The notes under the pieces are model-generated. The model ran no database searches. It worked only from the letters and a program-made list of their open reading frames with translations, and was not told the origin of the DNA. 64,000 nucleotides of DNA, taken from assembly GCF_024763615.1 (NCBI RefSeq), contig NC_077223.1, positions 4,216,001 through 4,280,000 on the forward strand, written 5' to 3'. The stretch comes from Phlebotomus papatasi (Eukaryota; Arthropoda; Insecta; Diptera; Psychodidae). Position 1 is the first letter of the stretch. Each line of letters opens with the position of its first letter. Shown here piece after piece: positions 23,806 through 34,755 of the stretch. The position numbers and the translations under genes were made by a program.

Positions 23806-25532
23806 ATGGTATAGGTCTCATTCGTGGCGAAAGGTTGGACCGTTTTGCCCAGTGTCCTTTCCAGACAATTTCAGTGGATTAGTGACACTGGAAACACTAA
23901 TCTTGTAAACTTACTTGTGGCAGACTGATATGAGATCGTTAGATCGGCGCTCGAGTGATCCTCAGCGGCAGTTATCTACCAATTGAAAAATTCCCTTGCT
24001 TGCTATTGATTTGCTTTTCTTGTAACCTTATTATTTAACCTTTGTTAGTCATTGATTTTGCAAAATCCTAAAATGTTTATGCGAGACTTGTGTGCCACGC
24101 AAAATATCCATATATGATGTTTTTCTGCGAATTGGAATTTAATTTGATAAATTATATCGAAGGAATATCTTTGTGATTTAGGAAAAAACATCCTCTGGGA
24201 TATTTTTTTGTCGTTACTCTCAGAAATCTCAGTGATTTCTTTAGGAGCTTTTTTTTTTTGCAAGATGAAAAAGAAGCAAACAAACTGAGTATCTCTACAA
24301 AAATATATAAGAAGATGTGGAATGGTATTGCATGTTTCTGTCTGAACCAGCCTTTAGCCCATCCACCCACACGTAGACACACCATTTTTCTTTCTTTCGT
24401 CCCAAAAGTTCTACATAAGAAGTGAGAGGGAGAGACGAGCTTTTGTAAGCATCGAGCGTGGGATGGAGGATGTCTATGAACACATAACAGCGACCGAGAG
24501 CTTTTTGTACATGGTTTTGGGCGGGAAAATTGGGGGGTAGTTTTCTCTGTGGGTTGAGGGTTTTTTTTTTCATTTGGATTTTCCGAAGGTTATTGCCCCA
24601 AACACTCTCAGGTCAGACTGTTAGATCTGTTTTGTGCTACATCGTTCACATTGGTACCTTTTTTTTGTATATATATATTGTGCTTTCATCCCTTAACTTT
24701 TTGCCCAGCCTTGCAAATTGTCTCGTTCTGCAACTTGAAACTTTTCAGGTAACACTCTGGAGCTTTGTGTTTGTCTTTTGGAAATGAAGTTATGTCTCTT
24801 TTTGGAAAACTGAGACTGATTTGGAATTAAAGCTCATAAGAAAGTTCTTACAAGTTTTCTAAGACTCTTGCATTGGCAGATTTTTCTGGATGTAGGGTAC
24901 GGATTTTTATCATAAAGACAGCATACAGAGACAGAAGATACTCAAGGAAAAAAAATGATGATAGTCCATTGTGATGGTGGATGAAGAGATGCCTGCAGGG
25001 ATTTCACTATCTAGGGCGGAGCACCCTTCTGCTATATGGGTGCGATGGGTATTGTTTCAGTACATGACTCCCTCGGTTCTTTCTCTCAATACCTTCCTCC
25101 TCGACTACTTCTCTGTCTTCTCTTCCTCCCCGGGATGCTCTCCATCAGTTCACGTTGGCGCCTCAAGTTGGGATGGAAATAATGAATGCAGCAGCTGTGA
25201 AGCTTTTTTTCCCGGTGTCTCCTTCATTCGCCTGAGATCCCTGCAGCCAGTTTTACTGTGCCACCCACTTTCCCGACAAGTCAATTGCTGCCAAACACGG
25301 CAGTTTGGACGCTGGATGCATTATACTCAACCCTCCAAAACCCTCCGGGTGCGCTTTAATGATGACAAAATCCCTCATAATGAATGCTACAACTTTCACC
25401 GAAAAAATACCATTTTCATTTCTTCATTTTCACTCAAAGTAAAACGCTTTTTTTGATAATACGTTATTATTTATATTTTTTTCGTTAAATCTTCAAATTT
25501 AAGAGATGAGTACACAGAAAGAATATGAAGTA
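23806..25532. other. spacer with a GC-richer block, no recognised gene
   Basis: GC-richer islands at about 24330-24560 and 24960-25370 stand out from the surroundings. The longest frame, 24971-25456 (plus, 161 codons), is Ser/Cys/Pro-rich without a recognised domain, signal peptide or repeat. It could be chance, an exon of an unknown gene or a regulatory block. GAGAG motifs occur near 24425. Confidence 0.35.
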
Positions 25533-25781
25533 GGGTAAAGTGGTACAAGTTGGACAGTGGTACAAGTTGGACAATGGTACAATTTGGACAGGGCCTTTTG
25601 TCTTGATAAATTTAGTACATCATTTTTATTTGTATATTTTTAATGCTTTAGCTTTATAATTTGGTTCCTTGTGCTTAAAAACAAATTTTGTACTGTATTT
25701 ATCAAGAAAAAAGCCATGTCCAACTTATACCGGCGAATTGTCCAACTTGTAACACTAATTCCAAATTATATCACTTTACCC
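25533..25781 (+). mobile_element. D-family MITE, copy D2
   Basis: GGGTAAAGTGGTACAAGTTG at the left, ATATCACTTTACCC at the right, TA on both sides. ACAAGTTGGACA repeats three times near the left end. Opposite orientation to D1 and D3 by internal sequence. Confidence 0.85.
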
Positions 25782-25784
25782 TAA

Positions 25785-26044
25785 CACTGAGAAAAAAGAG
25801 GGTGCGATTAACTTTTTTTTTCTCAGAACTTTAACACTTTTTAGGTGTAAAAATATATCAACATTTTTTAATGTTAATTTTACACCTTTTTTTAAGTGTA
25901 AAATTAACATGAAAAAGGGTAATTTTAACCCCTAATACACCTAAAAAGGGTAATATTTACACCGATTTTGGATCAATTCTGCAAAGTAGAATTAACATAT
26001 CTGGAATGTTATTTAAAAAAAGTTTTTTCGGATTTCTCTCAGTG
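25785..26044 (-). mobile_element. A-family MITE, copy A5
   Basis: CACTGAGAAAAAAGAGGGTG to GGATTTCTCTCAGTG. The flanks are AA on both sides. It begins 3 bp after the end of D2, so one of the two inserted at the other's edge. Confidence 0.9.
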
Positions 26045-26230
26045 AAGATTGAGTAGTGGCGTTGGATTCTGTCCTACAATTTCAATATTGGGATTCAGAT
26101 TAGACTATGTGGCATTCATTCTAAAATTGGTTTTATGCAATTTACATGATTAATTGGGGATCAAGAAGTGATTCATATTAAGGAACCATTGTCAGAATAT
26201 TGAGAAACCCGTGAAGTGCATCATAACAAG

Positions 26231-28225
26231 TGCATCCCGGTGAAAATCCTGAAAGCCAAAATTCGGAAAGCTAAAATAGGAGAAGCCAAAATCCGGAAAG
26301 CCAAAATCTCGAATAGTCAAAATCCCAAAAATGCCGAAATCCCAAAAGGGTCTAAATCTCAAAAAGGCCAAAATTCCGAATTCTTAAAAGTATCGTATCA
26401 TATACAAAAGTATCATAATGACTACTCGCACGATTGAACTTGAACTTGCTGAAGGCAAAGGGAAAGTTTCTGCGCTTTGGAAAATTATTCCATTGACTAT
26501 CCTACGTATAATGTCCTCTCATTTAGGATTATAAGCATTCGGGACAATGGCCCTTTGAAGTTTTGACTTTTCGGAATATTGGCGCTTCGGGATATCGGCT
26601 AATGGTATTCTAGTTTCACGGAATATTGGCCCATTCGGGATTTTAGCTATTCGAGATTTTGATCCATTCGGGATTCTGTCTCTTGGGGCTGTGGAATCTT
26701 CGGAATATCAATTTTCCGGAATTTTGGCTCTACGGGATTTTAGCTTCACAGAATATTGGCCCATTCGGGATTCTGCTTCTTGGGGCTTTTGTCTCTTCGG
26801 AATTTCAGCTTTCCGGAATTTTGGCTCTTTTAGCTTTCGAGATTTTAGCTTCACGGAATTTTGACCCATTCGGGATTTTATCTGTTCGAGATTTTGATCC
26901 ATCCTGGATTTTGATCTATTCGGGATTTTGATCTATTCGGGATTTTGATCTATTCGGGATTTTGGCTTCTGAAATTTTGGCACTATCGAGATTTTGACCT
27001 TTCGGAATTTTGACTTTTCAGGATTTTGGTTTTCGGGATTTCGACCCATTCGTTGATTCTGTCTCTTCGGGACTTTGGCTTTTCGTAATTTTGGCGTTCG
27101 AAATTTTAGCTTTTCGGGAATTTAGCTTTTCAGGATTTAGGTGTTCAGGATTTCAACCCATTTGGGATTCTGTCTATTCTGGATTTTGGTATTTATGATT
27201 TTAGTTCTTCGGGATTTTAACTATACGGGATTTTGGCTTTTTGACATTTTGGCTCGTGGTTTTTAGCTCTCCGAAATTTTGATGCATTCTGGATTTTAAT
27301 TCATTCCAGATTTTGATTCATTCCAAATTTTGATCCATCCAGGATTTTGTCTATTCGGGATTTGGCGTTTGTGATTTTGGCTTTTCGGGAATTTATCTTT
27401 TCGGGATTCTATCTGTTCGGTATTTCGGCGTTAGTTATTTTAGTTTTTCGGTACTTTAGCTTTACAAGAATTTGATTTGTTACATTTTGGCCCATTCGAG
27501 TTTTTAGCTCTCCGAAATTTTGATCAATTCGGAATTCATTTTGGATTTTGTTCCATCCGGGATTCTGTCTGTTCGGGATTTGGCGTTTGTGATTTTAGCT
27601 TTTCGGGATTTTTGCTTCACGGTATTTGGAATTTTCGACATTTTGGCCCATTTGGGTGTTTAGCTCTCCGAAGTTTTGATCAATTCGGAATTATGATTCA
27701 TTCTGGATTTTGTTCCATCCAGGATTCTATCTGTTCGGGATTTGGCGTTTGTGATTTTAGCTTTTCTGGAATTTAGATTTACAGGTTTTTGACATTTCGG
27801 CCCATTCGAGTTTTTAGCATTCTGAAATTTTGATCCATTCGGGATTTTGATTCATTCCAGATTTTGATTCTTTTCGGGATTTTGATCCATCCGGGATTCT
27901 GTTTGTCCGGGATTTGGCGTTTGTGATTTTAGCTTTCCGGGATTTTAGCTTCATGGTATTTTGAATTTTCGACATTTTGGCCAATTCGGGTTTTAACTTT
28001 CCGGAATTTTAATCCATTCGGGATTTTCATTTATTCCGGATTATGATCCATTCGGGAATTTCGATTTCAGGATTTTATCTCCTCGGAATTTTGTCGTTTG
28101 TGTTTTTTCGGGATTTTGGCTTTATGACATTTTGGCCCATTCGGGTTTTTATATTTTTGAGATTTTGATCTATTCGGTATTTCGACACGTTCTGGATTTT
28201 GTCTTTCCTGGATTTTGGCTTATCT
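26231..28225 (+). mobile_element. fold-back element H2, the largest 15-bp-repeat copy
   Basis: The short arm (26231 to about 26385) starts ATCCCGGTGAAAATCC, matching the reversed right end of H3 (GTCCCGGTCAAAATCC). The core (about 26386-26530) shares CCGAATTCTTAAAAGT and TTGGAAAATTAT with the reversed H3 core. The long arm (about 26530-28225) is a 1.7-kb array of TTTTGGCTTTTCGGGAT-like units. A longer motif, GGGATTTGGCGTTTGTGATT, recurs near 27358, 27574, 27736 and 27910, giving a higher-order period of about 160-215 bp. The far right end is eroded and no target duplication was found. Plus-strand frames at 26659-27776 are periodic and not genes. Confidence 0.75.
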
Positions 28226-30340
28226 TCGGTGACTCTCATTAGTGAATATATAGTCTACAGACTTTTTTCGTTTTTTTTTTTTTGAAATCGTGTTATTGAT
28301 TTTATTCCATTTATTTTCTTAGAACAAATAGAGTTGATTGTATTACTTTTTAAGGCTTTTTTTTTAAATTACGGGATTCATCTTATCCCTCTTATCCTAC
28401 TGTATTGAATTAAAAAAAAAAGTTTTCTAGAAGCATATGGGATAGGTTCCATTACTTTTTAGCATTTATTTATAGAAATCGTGGGATTGATTTTATTCCA
28501 TTTACGAGAAACATTTTAGGATTGACTTTTAGGAATATTGTATTAATTTATATCCCAATTGTAATGCTGAATTATATAAATACTTTTTGTATGAGAAAGT
28601 AGTTTAGATTCTATCATTTTTAAGGATTGAATACAGAACATACCCAATAAGCAAAACCTGGCCAAATCGACGAAATTAAATCGAAATCTCTGAGTGAGTC
28701 TGTCGAGCGTATTTCGACAATATTTTGTCAAATTTTCGAATTGGTCAGAAAATGCTCTTTGGGTAATGGTATTAGTTTTGAGAAATTTAACTTTAAATGG
28801 TGCTCAATCCCACATGTGATATTGGCTTTATTGGGAATCGTGGTATTAATTTCAGAGTATTAATTCGGTTGTAATTTTCACTTTGTAGGGAATATTCTTA
28901 CTTTGGGATATTTTAAGATTACACTTAGGGCAGAAGAATAGTTCCATAGAAACTAACGTTATTACTTGTGGTGTAGAATGAATCCCAAAACAGAATAGAA
29001 TCCTTAAATACATATGCAAAGTACGTGGGTTGTACTGGACCAATTAATATGTGAAATACATTGCTTTTTTACAATCGGTGGTATCCTGAAAGCATTCAGA
29101 GCTTGTAATCAATCAGAAAACGTGACGAGACTAAAATATTTAATTGAAATAATTATTTAATTACATATAAATAGTGCTTTAAAGCATATAAAGCTTTTGG
29201 CATTGCTTTCATAATTGAAGAGAATAAAAAGAAATATCCTTGACCGTGAACTTCAAAGGGACAAGCAATAAATTCTATTCTACAAATCCTCTTTTTCCGG
29301 AATAAGGAAACCCATTTTCAGAATTTTACTCTTCCTGAAACAAAAATTCGTTATTGTTTCGGTGGTGAATTTTAAATATAACTTTTCCTCATTGTATGTT
29401 AGTTAAAAAATGTAACCCCTTCCGGTGGCAATTTGCATCATAGTCGGTGAATATCCATAATTCATTATTTACGACACATTGTGCAGTTGTTTATTGAATA
29501 TTTTATACAATGGCATACGACCACCAATGAAAAATCCCAAAGGCCATTTTATTATCCACCCAAACAGAAATCTTTAACCTCCTCTCAATTGCAATTTCAA
29601 GAACACCATGGATGTTTCTTCCTTTGGACTTAAAACAATTGTTTAGAGATACTTGGCAAAGGAATGTTTATGCCATTTATTGAAGAATGTGAAGAATTTT
29701 TAATTTTATTTCTTTTACTCCTTCGTATTGCTCGTGCATTATTCTCACTTTGGTACAAATTGATCACGGTGGTAATTAATAGGAACTGGCAAAGGTGATG
29801 AAGATACTGAAGGAAAAAGAATATAAATCTAATGAAGCGTCAAGCTTGAAAATGAAGAACAAGAAACTATTTACAATCATCAATGTCGCACGCACGTATT
29901 ATGTCTTTTATACTTAACAACTTTTTTAGCTCTTCCATAACATGCCATAATTGGACTAATAATATGTAGCTTTTTAATAGATCTTATCTTATGGAAATGT
30001 TCTTCGTCAGTGAATATAAATTCTCATTGAGATTTTATTTCTTTTTTTTTATATTTTTGAAAGTGGATCAATTCATTGATCTTAATGAGAAAACAATTTA
30101 TTATTAAATTTAATAAAGCCAAGCGAAAAATTTAAAACTTTCAAAGCTTTACTAAATTTCAAAACAAAATCGAATTAGAATATTTAATTACAAAATAATG
30201 CTAATTATAAAGAAAAATATTTTCCATAAATTATTTATATTTTTAAAAGGAGCAAAACTAGTGTCCACTGTGTCTCTTAAAACATTTTAGTATATTTGTG
30301 AAAGAATCTTTTAAGCTGGCTATACATTAGACATAATTTA
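28226..30340. other. AT-rich spacer with a 190-bp direct repeat
   Basis: GAAATCGTG..ATTGATTTTATTCCATTTA occurs at about 28284 and again at 28475; a weaker GGAATCGTGGTATTAATTT is at 28833. Otherwise no gene or repeat was seen. Confidence 0.45.
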
Positions 30341-31085
30341 TTGAAATATTTCTTTTCAATGTCAAATATTGACAAGGATTGCCTCCACATTGCAAAGATT
30401 TATTGACATAAATGTTTCAATATTGAAAAAAATTGTCTAGTGTGTAGGCAAATATTGAAATATTTGTTTCAATATGGAACATTTTATTCAATATTTTATT
30501 TCATTATTTTGAATGGCTACAAACTAGGCCAAATCATTTCAATAAAAAATTTCAAAGTCACATTGAAATAAAATTTCAAAGAAATTCTAAATATCAAATT
30601 GGTTTGATATTTCCTTCAATATTTTTTAATGATCAGGAATATTCGTCCTTCAGAACATCACAGAACTACTGGATTTTCCTTGTTCATGAATGAAAACACA
30701 TCCAAGATCAAAATCCAAGTCAAGACATATCTCTCCTGCATCCTCCAGAAAATACCAGATCTGGGATTCTGGAGGAAGCTGCAGGAATCCTCTGACCACA
30801 GAATGTATCTGAAGTGTTTTGGGCATAATGAACAAGAAAATCCCAGAAGATCTGGGATTTGCTGGAGGAAGCTCCAGAAACCCTCTGACCAACTTGGTTA
30901 TTTTTGGGTGTTCTCGACAAAATACGGAAGAAATCCCAGAAGATATGTGAATCCCTGACTAGACTGGTGTTTTTAATATTGAAGTCAATTTGTTCAGTGT
31001 CTAGGCAATTATTGAAATATTGGTTTCAATATTCGCTTCAATATTGAAGTTACTTTTCAAAGTACATTGAAAGTTACTTTTCAAT
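30340..31085. repeat. mosaic repeat with an 85-bp tandem block
   Basis: The outer parts (30340-30620 and 30985-31085) share AGGCAAATATTGAAATATTTG-like sequence. The inner part holds at least two copies of an approximately 85-bp unit (GATCTGGGATTCTGGAGGAAG at 30767; GATCTGGGATTTGCTGGAGG at 30848) and a decayed third near 30930. Open frames on both strands here follow the tandem unit and show no domain. Confidence 0.5.
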
Positions 31086-31901
31086 GTATGTCAAACCAGA
31101 AACATAAATTCGTTCCTAAAATTATTTTAGTACACCACTGTACTAAATTACTTCTACCATTCTATGCAATATTTTTTTCATCCATTATGTATTAATCTCT
31201 TCACTAAAGAAAAAACCTATTGAATATACCTTAACACATAGTGGTCAGGACAATATTTTCAACCATGTGGAATTTAACCCACTGAACTGTAAAAAATCAT
31301 CCGCTTTGTAAATGCATTCAGCGCCGTGTTATTAATATTTCGCTGAGAATTTTCACATATTTTCATTACCTCCATCATTTTTCTTTCATCTCCATTTTGT
31401 TTTGACATTTTTCCACTCCTGTAGGTGCAGTCTTTTTTTTTCCTTTTTCGCTCTCAGGTTTTAATCCATTCCCTTTTTTGTCGATTTTTAAGTAGGAAGA
31501 CTATAGAAGAATATTCTAAAACCTCTTGTTCAAGTTTCTTTGTTCACATTCTAGAGCCAAAAAGCTCTTTCGCTCTAAATACCACATTTATTGAATAAAG
31601 TGCTGTTGTTGTACTTCTTGAGCTTTAGAATTGCATTTCAAAATCTCTATGTGTTCTAAGAAAAAACAAAGCAGTATGTCTTATTAGTTGCTTAAAGGAG
31701 CTATTACTTTAAAACTTGTTTCTCATTAGAAGAAAAAAAATTAAATATTCAATTCAAAGGACCTAATAAGTTCTTAACTTAATGACTTAATTTTAAAAAG
31801 TTGCTGAGCATCGAGCGATAATACAGTGGGATATCATAGTCTTAACACAAAGTACTTTTAGAATGCCTTTATTTAAGTCCTTAATTAAGTAGTTTATATT
31901 A

Positions 31902-32024
31902 TGGCCTCTACACATTGCATTGATGAAATTTTTGATTGTATTTAAGAGTTTTCCCGTTTTTCCTATACAAGCGTAGACAATTTCTTTCTTTAAGTACATA
32001 AATTTCTCTATGTGCAGAGGGCCA
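31902..32024. mobile_element. PIF/Harbinger-like MITE, copy 1
   Basis: TGGCCTCTACACATTGC at the left, GTGCAGAGGGCCA at the right, with TTA on both sides (31899-31901, 32025-32027). A 3-bp TTA/TAA duplication and GGCC-type ends are characteristic of PIF/Harbinger; the superfamily is inferred. Confidence 0.75.
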
Positions 32025-32027
32025 TTA

Positions 32028-32168
32028 CCCCTTTAAGGACGAGTAGGACACCGGTGTCCCAAAAACAAAAACAATATTCTTGGCTATAGAAAATTATTTT
32101 GTCGTCTAAATAGTCCGAAAACTTAGTTTTATTTTTGGGACACCGCTGTCCCATTCGTCCTTAAAGAG
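32028..32168. mobile_element. MITE J, TTA-flanked
   Basis: CCCCTTTAAGGACGAG at the left and, reversed, CTCTTTAAGGACGAA at the right. The palindromes GGACACCGGTGTCC and GGACAGCGGTGTCC are inverted within the arms. TTA lies on both sides (32025-32027, 32169-32171) and is shared with the PIF-like elements either side. Confidence 0.8.
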
Positions 32169-33027
32169 TTACGGTCTCTACACACTAGGAGCAATTTTTC
32201 AATAAATGGTTCTTTAAAGAAAATTTTCCCTACCATTCTGGGCAGAAACATAGATATATTAAAAGCCACAAGACATCCCTCCTTGACAAGAGGAACTTTA
32301 ACAGAGCGGCTAAAGAGCTTAAGAAATTACTAGTCAACCTGAAAAATGAATGAATGACTTATTACTTAGAAAGCCTTACTCTAACTCAAGCCACTGAGTA
32401 CAGTCTTTAGAAGGCAACTAAAAAACTGACTCGGCCACAAAATACGGTCCCTCTTGTTGGGAAAGATTTGATTCCGACAAGGCTGTCAACTTGAGTAATT
32501 CCTTTCGTCCTTGGCCGGATATGGAGGACGATGATGATGAGGTGGACGGGTTTCTGGAAGCTCCTGGCCAATTGGGTCCCCCCATAAGGAGGATCAGAGC
32601 AAAGAAATTGTTGACACAATCTACTCTGACCTCAATTCCAAAAAAGCTTCTGGATTTGATCTCATTACAGGTTGAATGCTCAAGGAGTACTCTCTTAAGG
32701 CTATACGATTTATCAAAAAAATCTTAAACTCCTTACTGATCACTGGCCATTTTCCAAAAAAATGGAAGGTCGCTCTATATAGAGTATTTCCCAAACCTGG
32801 AAAGAAACTGGAAGAGATGAGTTCATATAGGCCTAGAAACTTGCTGCCGATATTGTCCAAGATTTTTGAGAGGCTCTTCATGGCGCGATTGAAACCTATC
32901 CTTGACAGAGACAGCCTAGTTCCTGCACACCAATTCGGCTTTCGAGTCGGTCATGGAACCATCGAGCAGGTTCACCGACTAGTAGATGTTATACCGCAAG
33001 TGCGGGTGACTTTGAGACCACCCTGTT

Positions 33028-33198
33028 CACTGATAAAAATAAAAGGATCAAATTGATCCAAATTTAATCCTTTTGCAAAGAATGGATCATATTAACATGT
33101 TCTATTATGATATATGTGCATTCAACGTTTGAAGTTTGATCTATCCTTTGCAAAACGATCAAACTTGGATCAATTTGATCCTTTTATTTTTACCAATG
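33028..33198. mobile_element. C-family MITE (C2), inside the retrotransposon
   Basis: Inverted ends: CACTGATAAAAATAAAAGG at the left and, reversed, CATTGGTAAAAATAAAAGG at the right, each followed by ATCAAATTGATCC. TT lies on both sides. It shares its end sequence with the transposase-bearing element C1 at 10667, so it is read as a non-autonomous derivative. Confidence 0.8.
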
Positions 33199-33201
33199 TT
33201 T

Positions 33202-33313
33202 GTAAGCTTTTCTTTATTTCTAGAACTTAAAGATGGTCTTTTTACCGATCCGATCTACCATGTTTGATCTGTAAAGACCATCCTTAAGTTCTAGTAATAA
33301 AGAAAAGCTTACG
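33202..33313. mobile_element. hairpin element K
   Basis: Near-perfect inverted repeat with arms of about 45 bp: GTAAGCTTTTCTTTATTTCT at the left and its complement AATAAAGAAAAGCTTAC at the right, with AGATGGTCTTTTTAC pairing GTAAAGACCATC. The loop is about 20 bp. It sits next to C2 inside the RT region. Confidence 0.75.
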
Positions 33314-34755
33314 AATAGGGGAAGTCAAAGTCACCCACAGGGGACAAAGTCACTTGTACTTACGGTACCCACTTCCTTCGAGAATAAGATATGTTGTATG
33401 AGGTTCGATAGAGTTTGGCACAAGAGACTTTCATTCAAAGTTAAAAAAAAAATACTGACCTACAACTGTTACCTCGTAATCAACTCCTTCCTGAGTGACA
33501 GAACTTTCTTTGTAAAACAGGGTTCTAAGGAGTGCCAGGAGGTAGTGTGCTGGGACCAATTCTGTATCTCATTTTCACTGCTGGTCTTCCTGAAAGTTCT
33601 CTCAATTAGTAGGCGATTCTCAGATTAAGGTTTCTGAGACTCTGCATTGCAGACCAGTATCCAGGCAATCGAAATCTGGCTGCGAATATGGAAAATTAAG
33701 GTCAACAAGCTTAAGTCAGTTGTAGTTACCTTCTCTCTAAAGAGGAAAACTTGCCCACCAGTGAGACTGAATGGTAAAGAGATTCCCCAAGCCGTTGAGC
33801 CGAGATACCTGGGTATTCACCTTGGCAGTAGATTGATGCGGAGAAGTCTTTTATAGACTAAACTCAAGCAACTAACTTTAAGTGGAGAAATCTATATTAG
33901 CTTCTCAACCGGAAATCCAAACTTGGTTTGGACTTATGGGATCCAACTCTGGGGTGCTGCCGCTAAGATCAATACAGATAATTGGTAAAGATTCCAAAAC
34001 AAAGCTCTGAGGCAAATCGTGGGCGCTTTTTGGTATGTCCCTGACGAATGACCAACTCCATAAAGATTTTAATGTAGCGACGGTTCAGTAAGAAAATGTG
34101 GCTGCCAGCAAGAGATATAAGAGCAAACTTCTGGGCATCCGAATGATCTCTCTGGTCAGTTACCGATCGATGAAGGATTGAATATAGAAGATTCACGAGG
34201 GTGAGATCTTCAGACCTATTACCGCTTTTATAGTTTCTGGATCGAATTTAGGTTGATCCTTGAGATCAACCCGGAAGTCGCCTTTTTTTGTCTTGTTCCA
34301 CATAAAGCTTAAAACTCAAAGCTCAATAAATCTTACAAAGGTTTATCTAAAAAGGAAATCTATTATACAGGAGGATTTATTGAAACTTCATCAAACGGAA
34401 TGGGCCGCTACTAAGGATTGTCGCGTATTTAAACTAAGGAGACTGTCATTCACTATGTGTGCCACTGCCCCAGCTTATGTAACATCAGACGAGTACTTCT
34501 GTGTAAAGAGGTCCTGTCCGATGAAGATCTATCACGATTAAAGCCGCCCTGTTTAATGGAGTTTATCTGAAAAACGGGCTTGCTTGAGCCATCTTGTCCT
34601 GATAACAGGGATTAAATTAACTGGGGATGCATAATGGGTTCAAAAGGAGGCCGTTTCCGCATGAAACCGTCCCCACTGTAAGCTATCTAATCTAACTTGA
34701 AAAACATAACAGGCAATTTTTGGCAAAAATTGCTTCTAGTATGTAGACGCCATTA

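Larger units (their letters stand above)
32253..34701 (+). pseudogene. Jockey-like non-LTR retrotransposon, broken RT region
   Basis: Decayed second reading frame of a Jockey-type element. Recognisable in order are the RT palm start SSYRPRNLLPILSKIFERL (about 32819-32875), HQFGFRVGHGTIEQVHR (about 32930-32980), FDRVWH (33404-33421), the thumb-like KTCPPVRLNGKEIP and EPRYLGIHLGS (33750-33830), and a C-terminal zinc-type ETVIHYVCHCPSL (about 34437-34477). The YADD catalytic box is not recognisable. Many frameshifts and stops occur, and MITEs interrupt the RT region at about 33000-33340. The 3' end reads CTATCTAATCTAAC, as in several insect elements. A short repeat AAACATA flanks it (32246-32252, 34702-34708), a plausible target duplication. 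The 5' part, endonuclease included, is absent. Confidence 0.75.
32172..34752. mobile_element. PIF/Harbinger-like MITE, copy 2, split by a retrotransposon
   Basis: The left piece is 32172 to about 32252 (CGGTCTCTACACACTAGGAG) and the right piece about 34702-34752 (CTTCTAGTATGTAGACGCCA). The two ends are inverted copies of each other and of the intact 110-bp copy at 49518-49627. TTA flanks the whole (32169-32171, 34753-34755). The 2.4 kb between is the Jockey-like remnant. Confidence 0.75.

Noticed and set aside
24971..25456. 161-codon open frame
   Set aside because: Not recognised as any protein; kept only as a GC-rich island, not as a gene.
26659..27776. Plus-strand frames in the H2 array
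   Set aside because: Same reason as for H1; the frames follow the repeat, not a gene.
33000..33340. A complete outer MITE with AAAGTCACC ends around C2 and K
   Set aside because: The inverted arms are short (about 12 bp) and no flanking duplication was seen; mentioned only within the nested-insertion finding.
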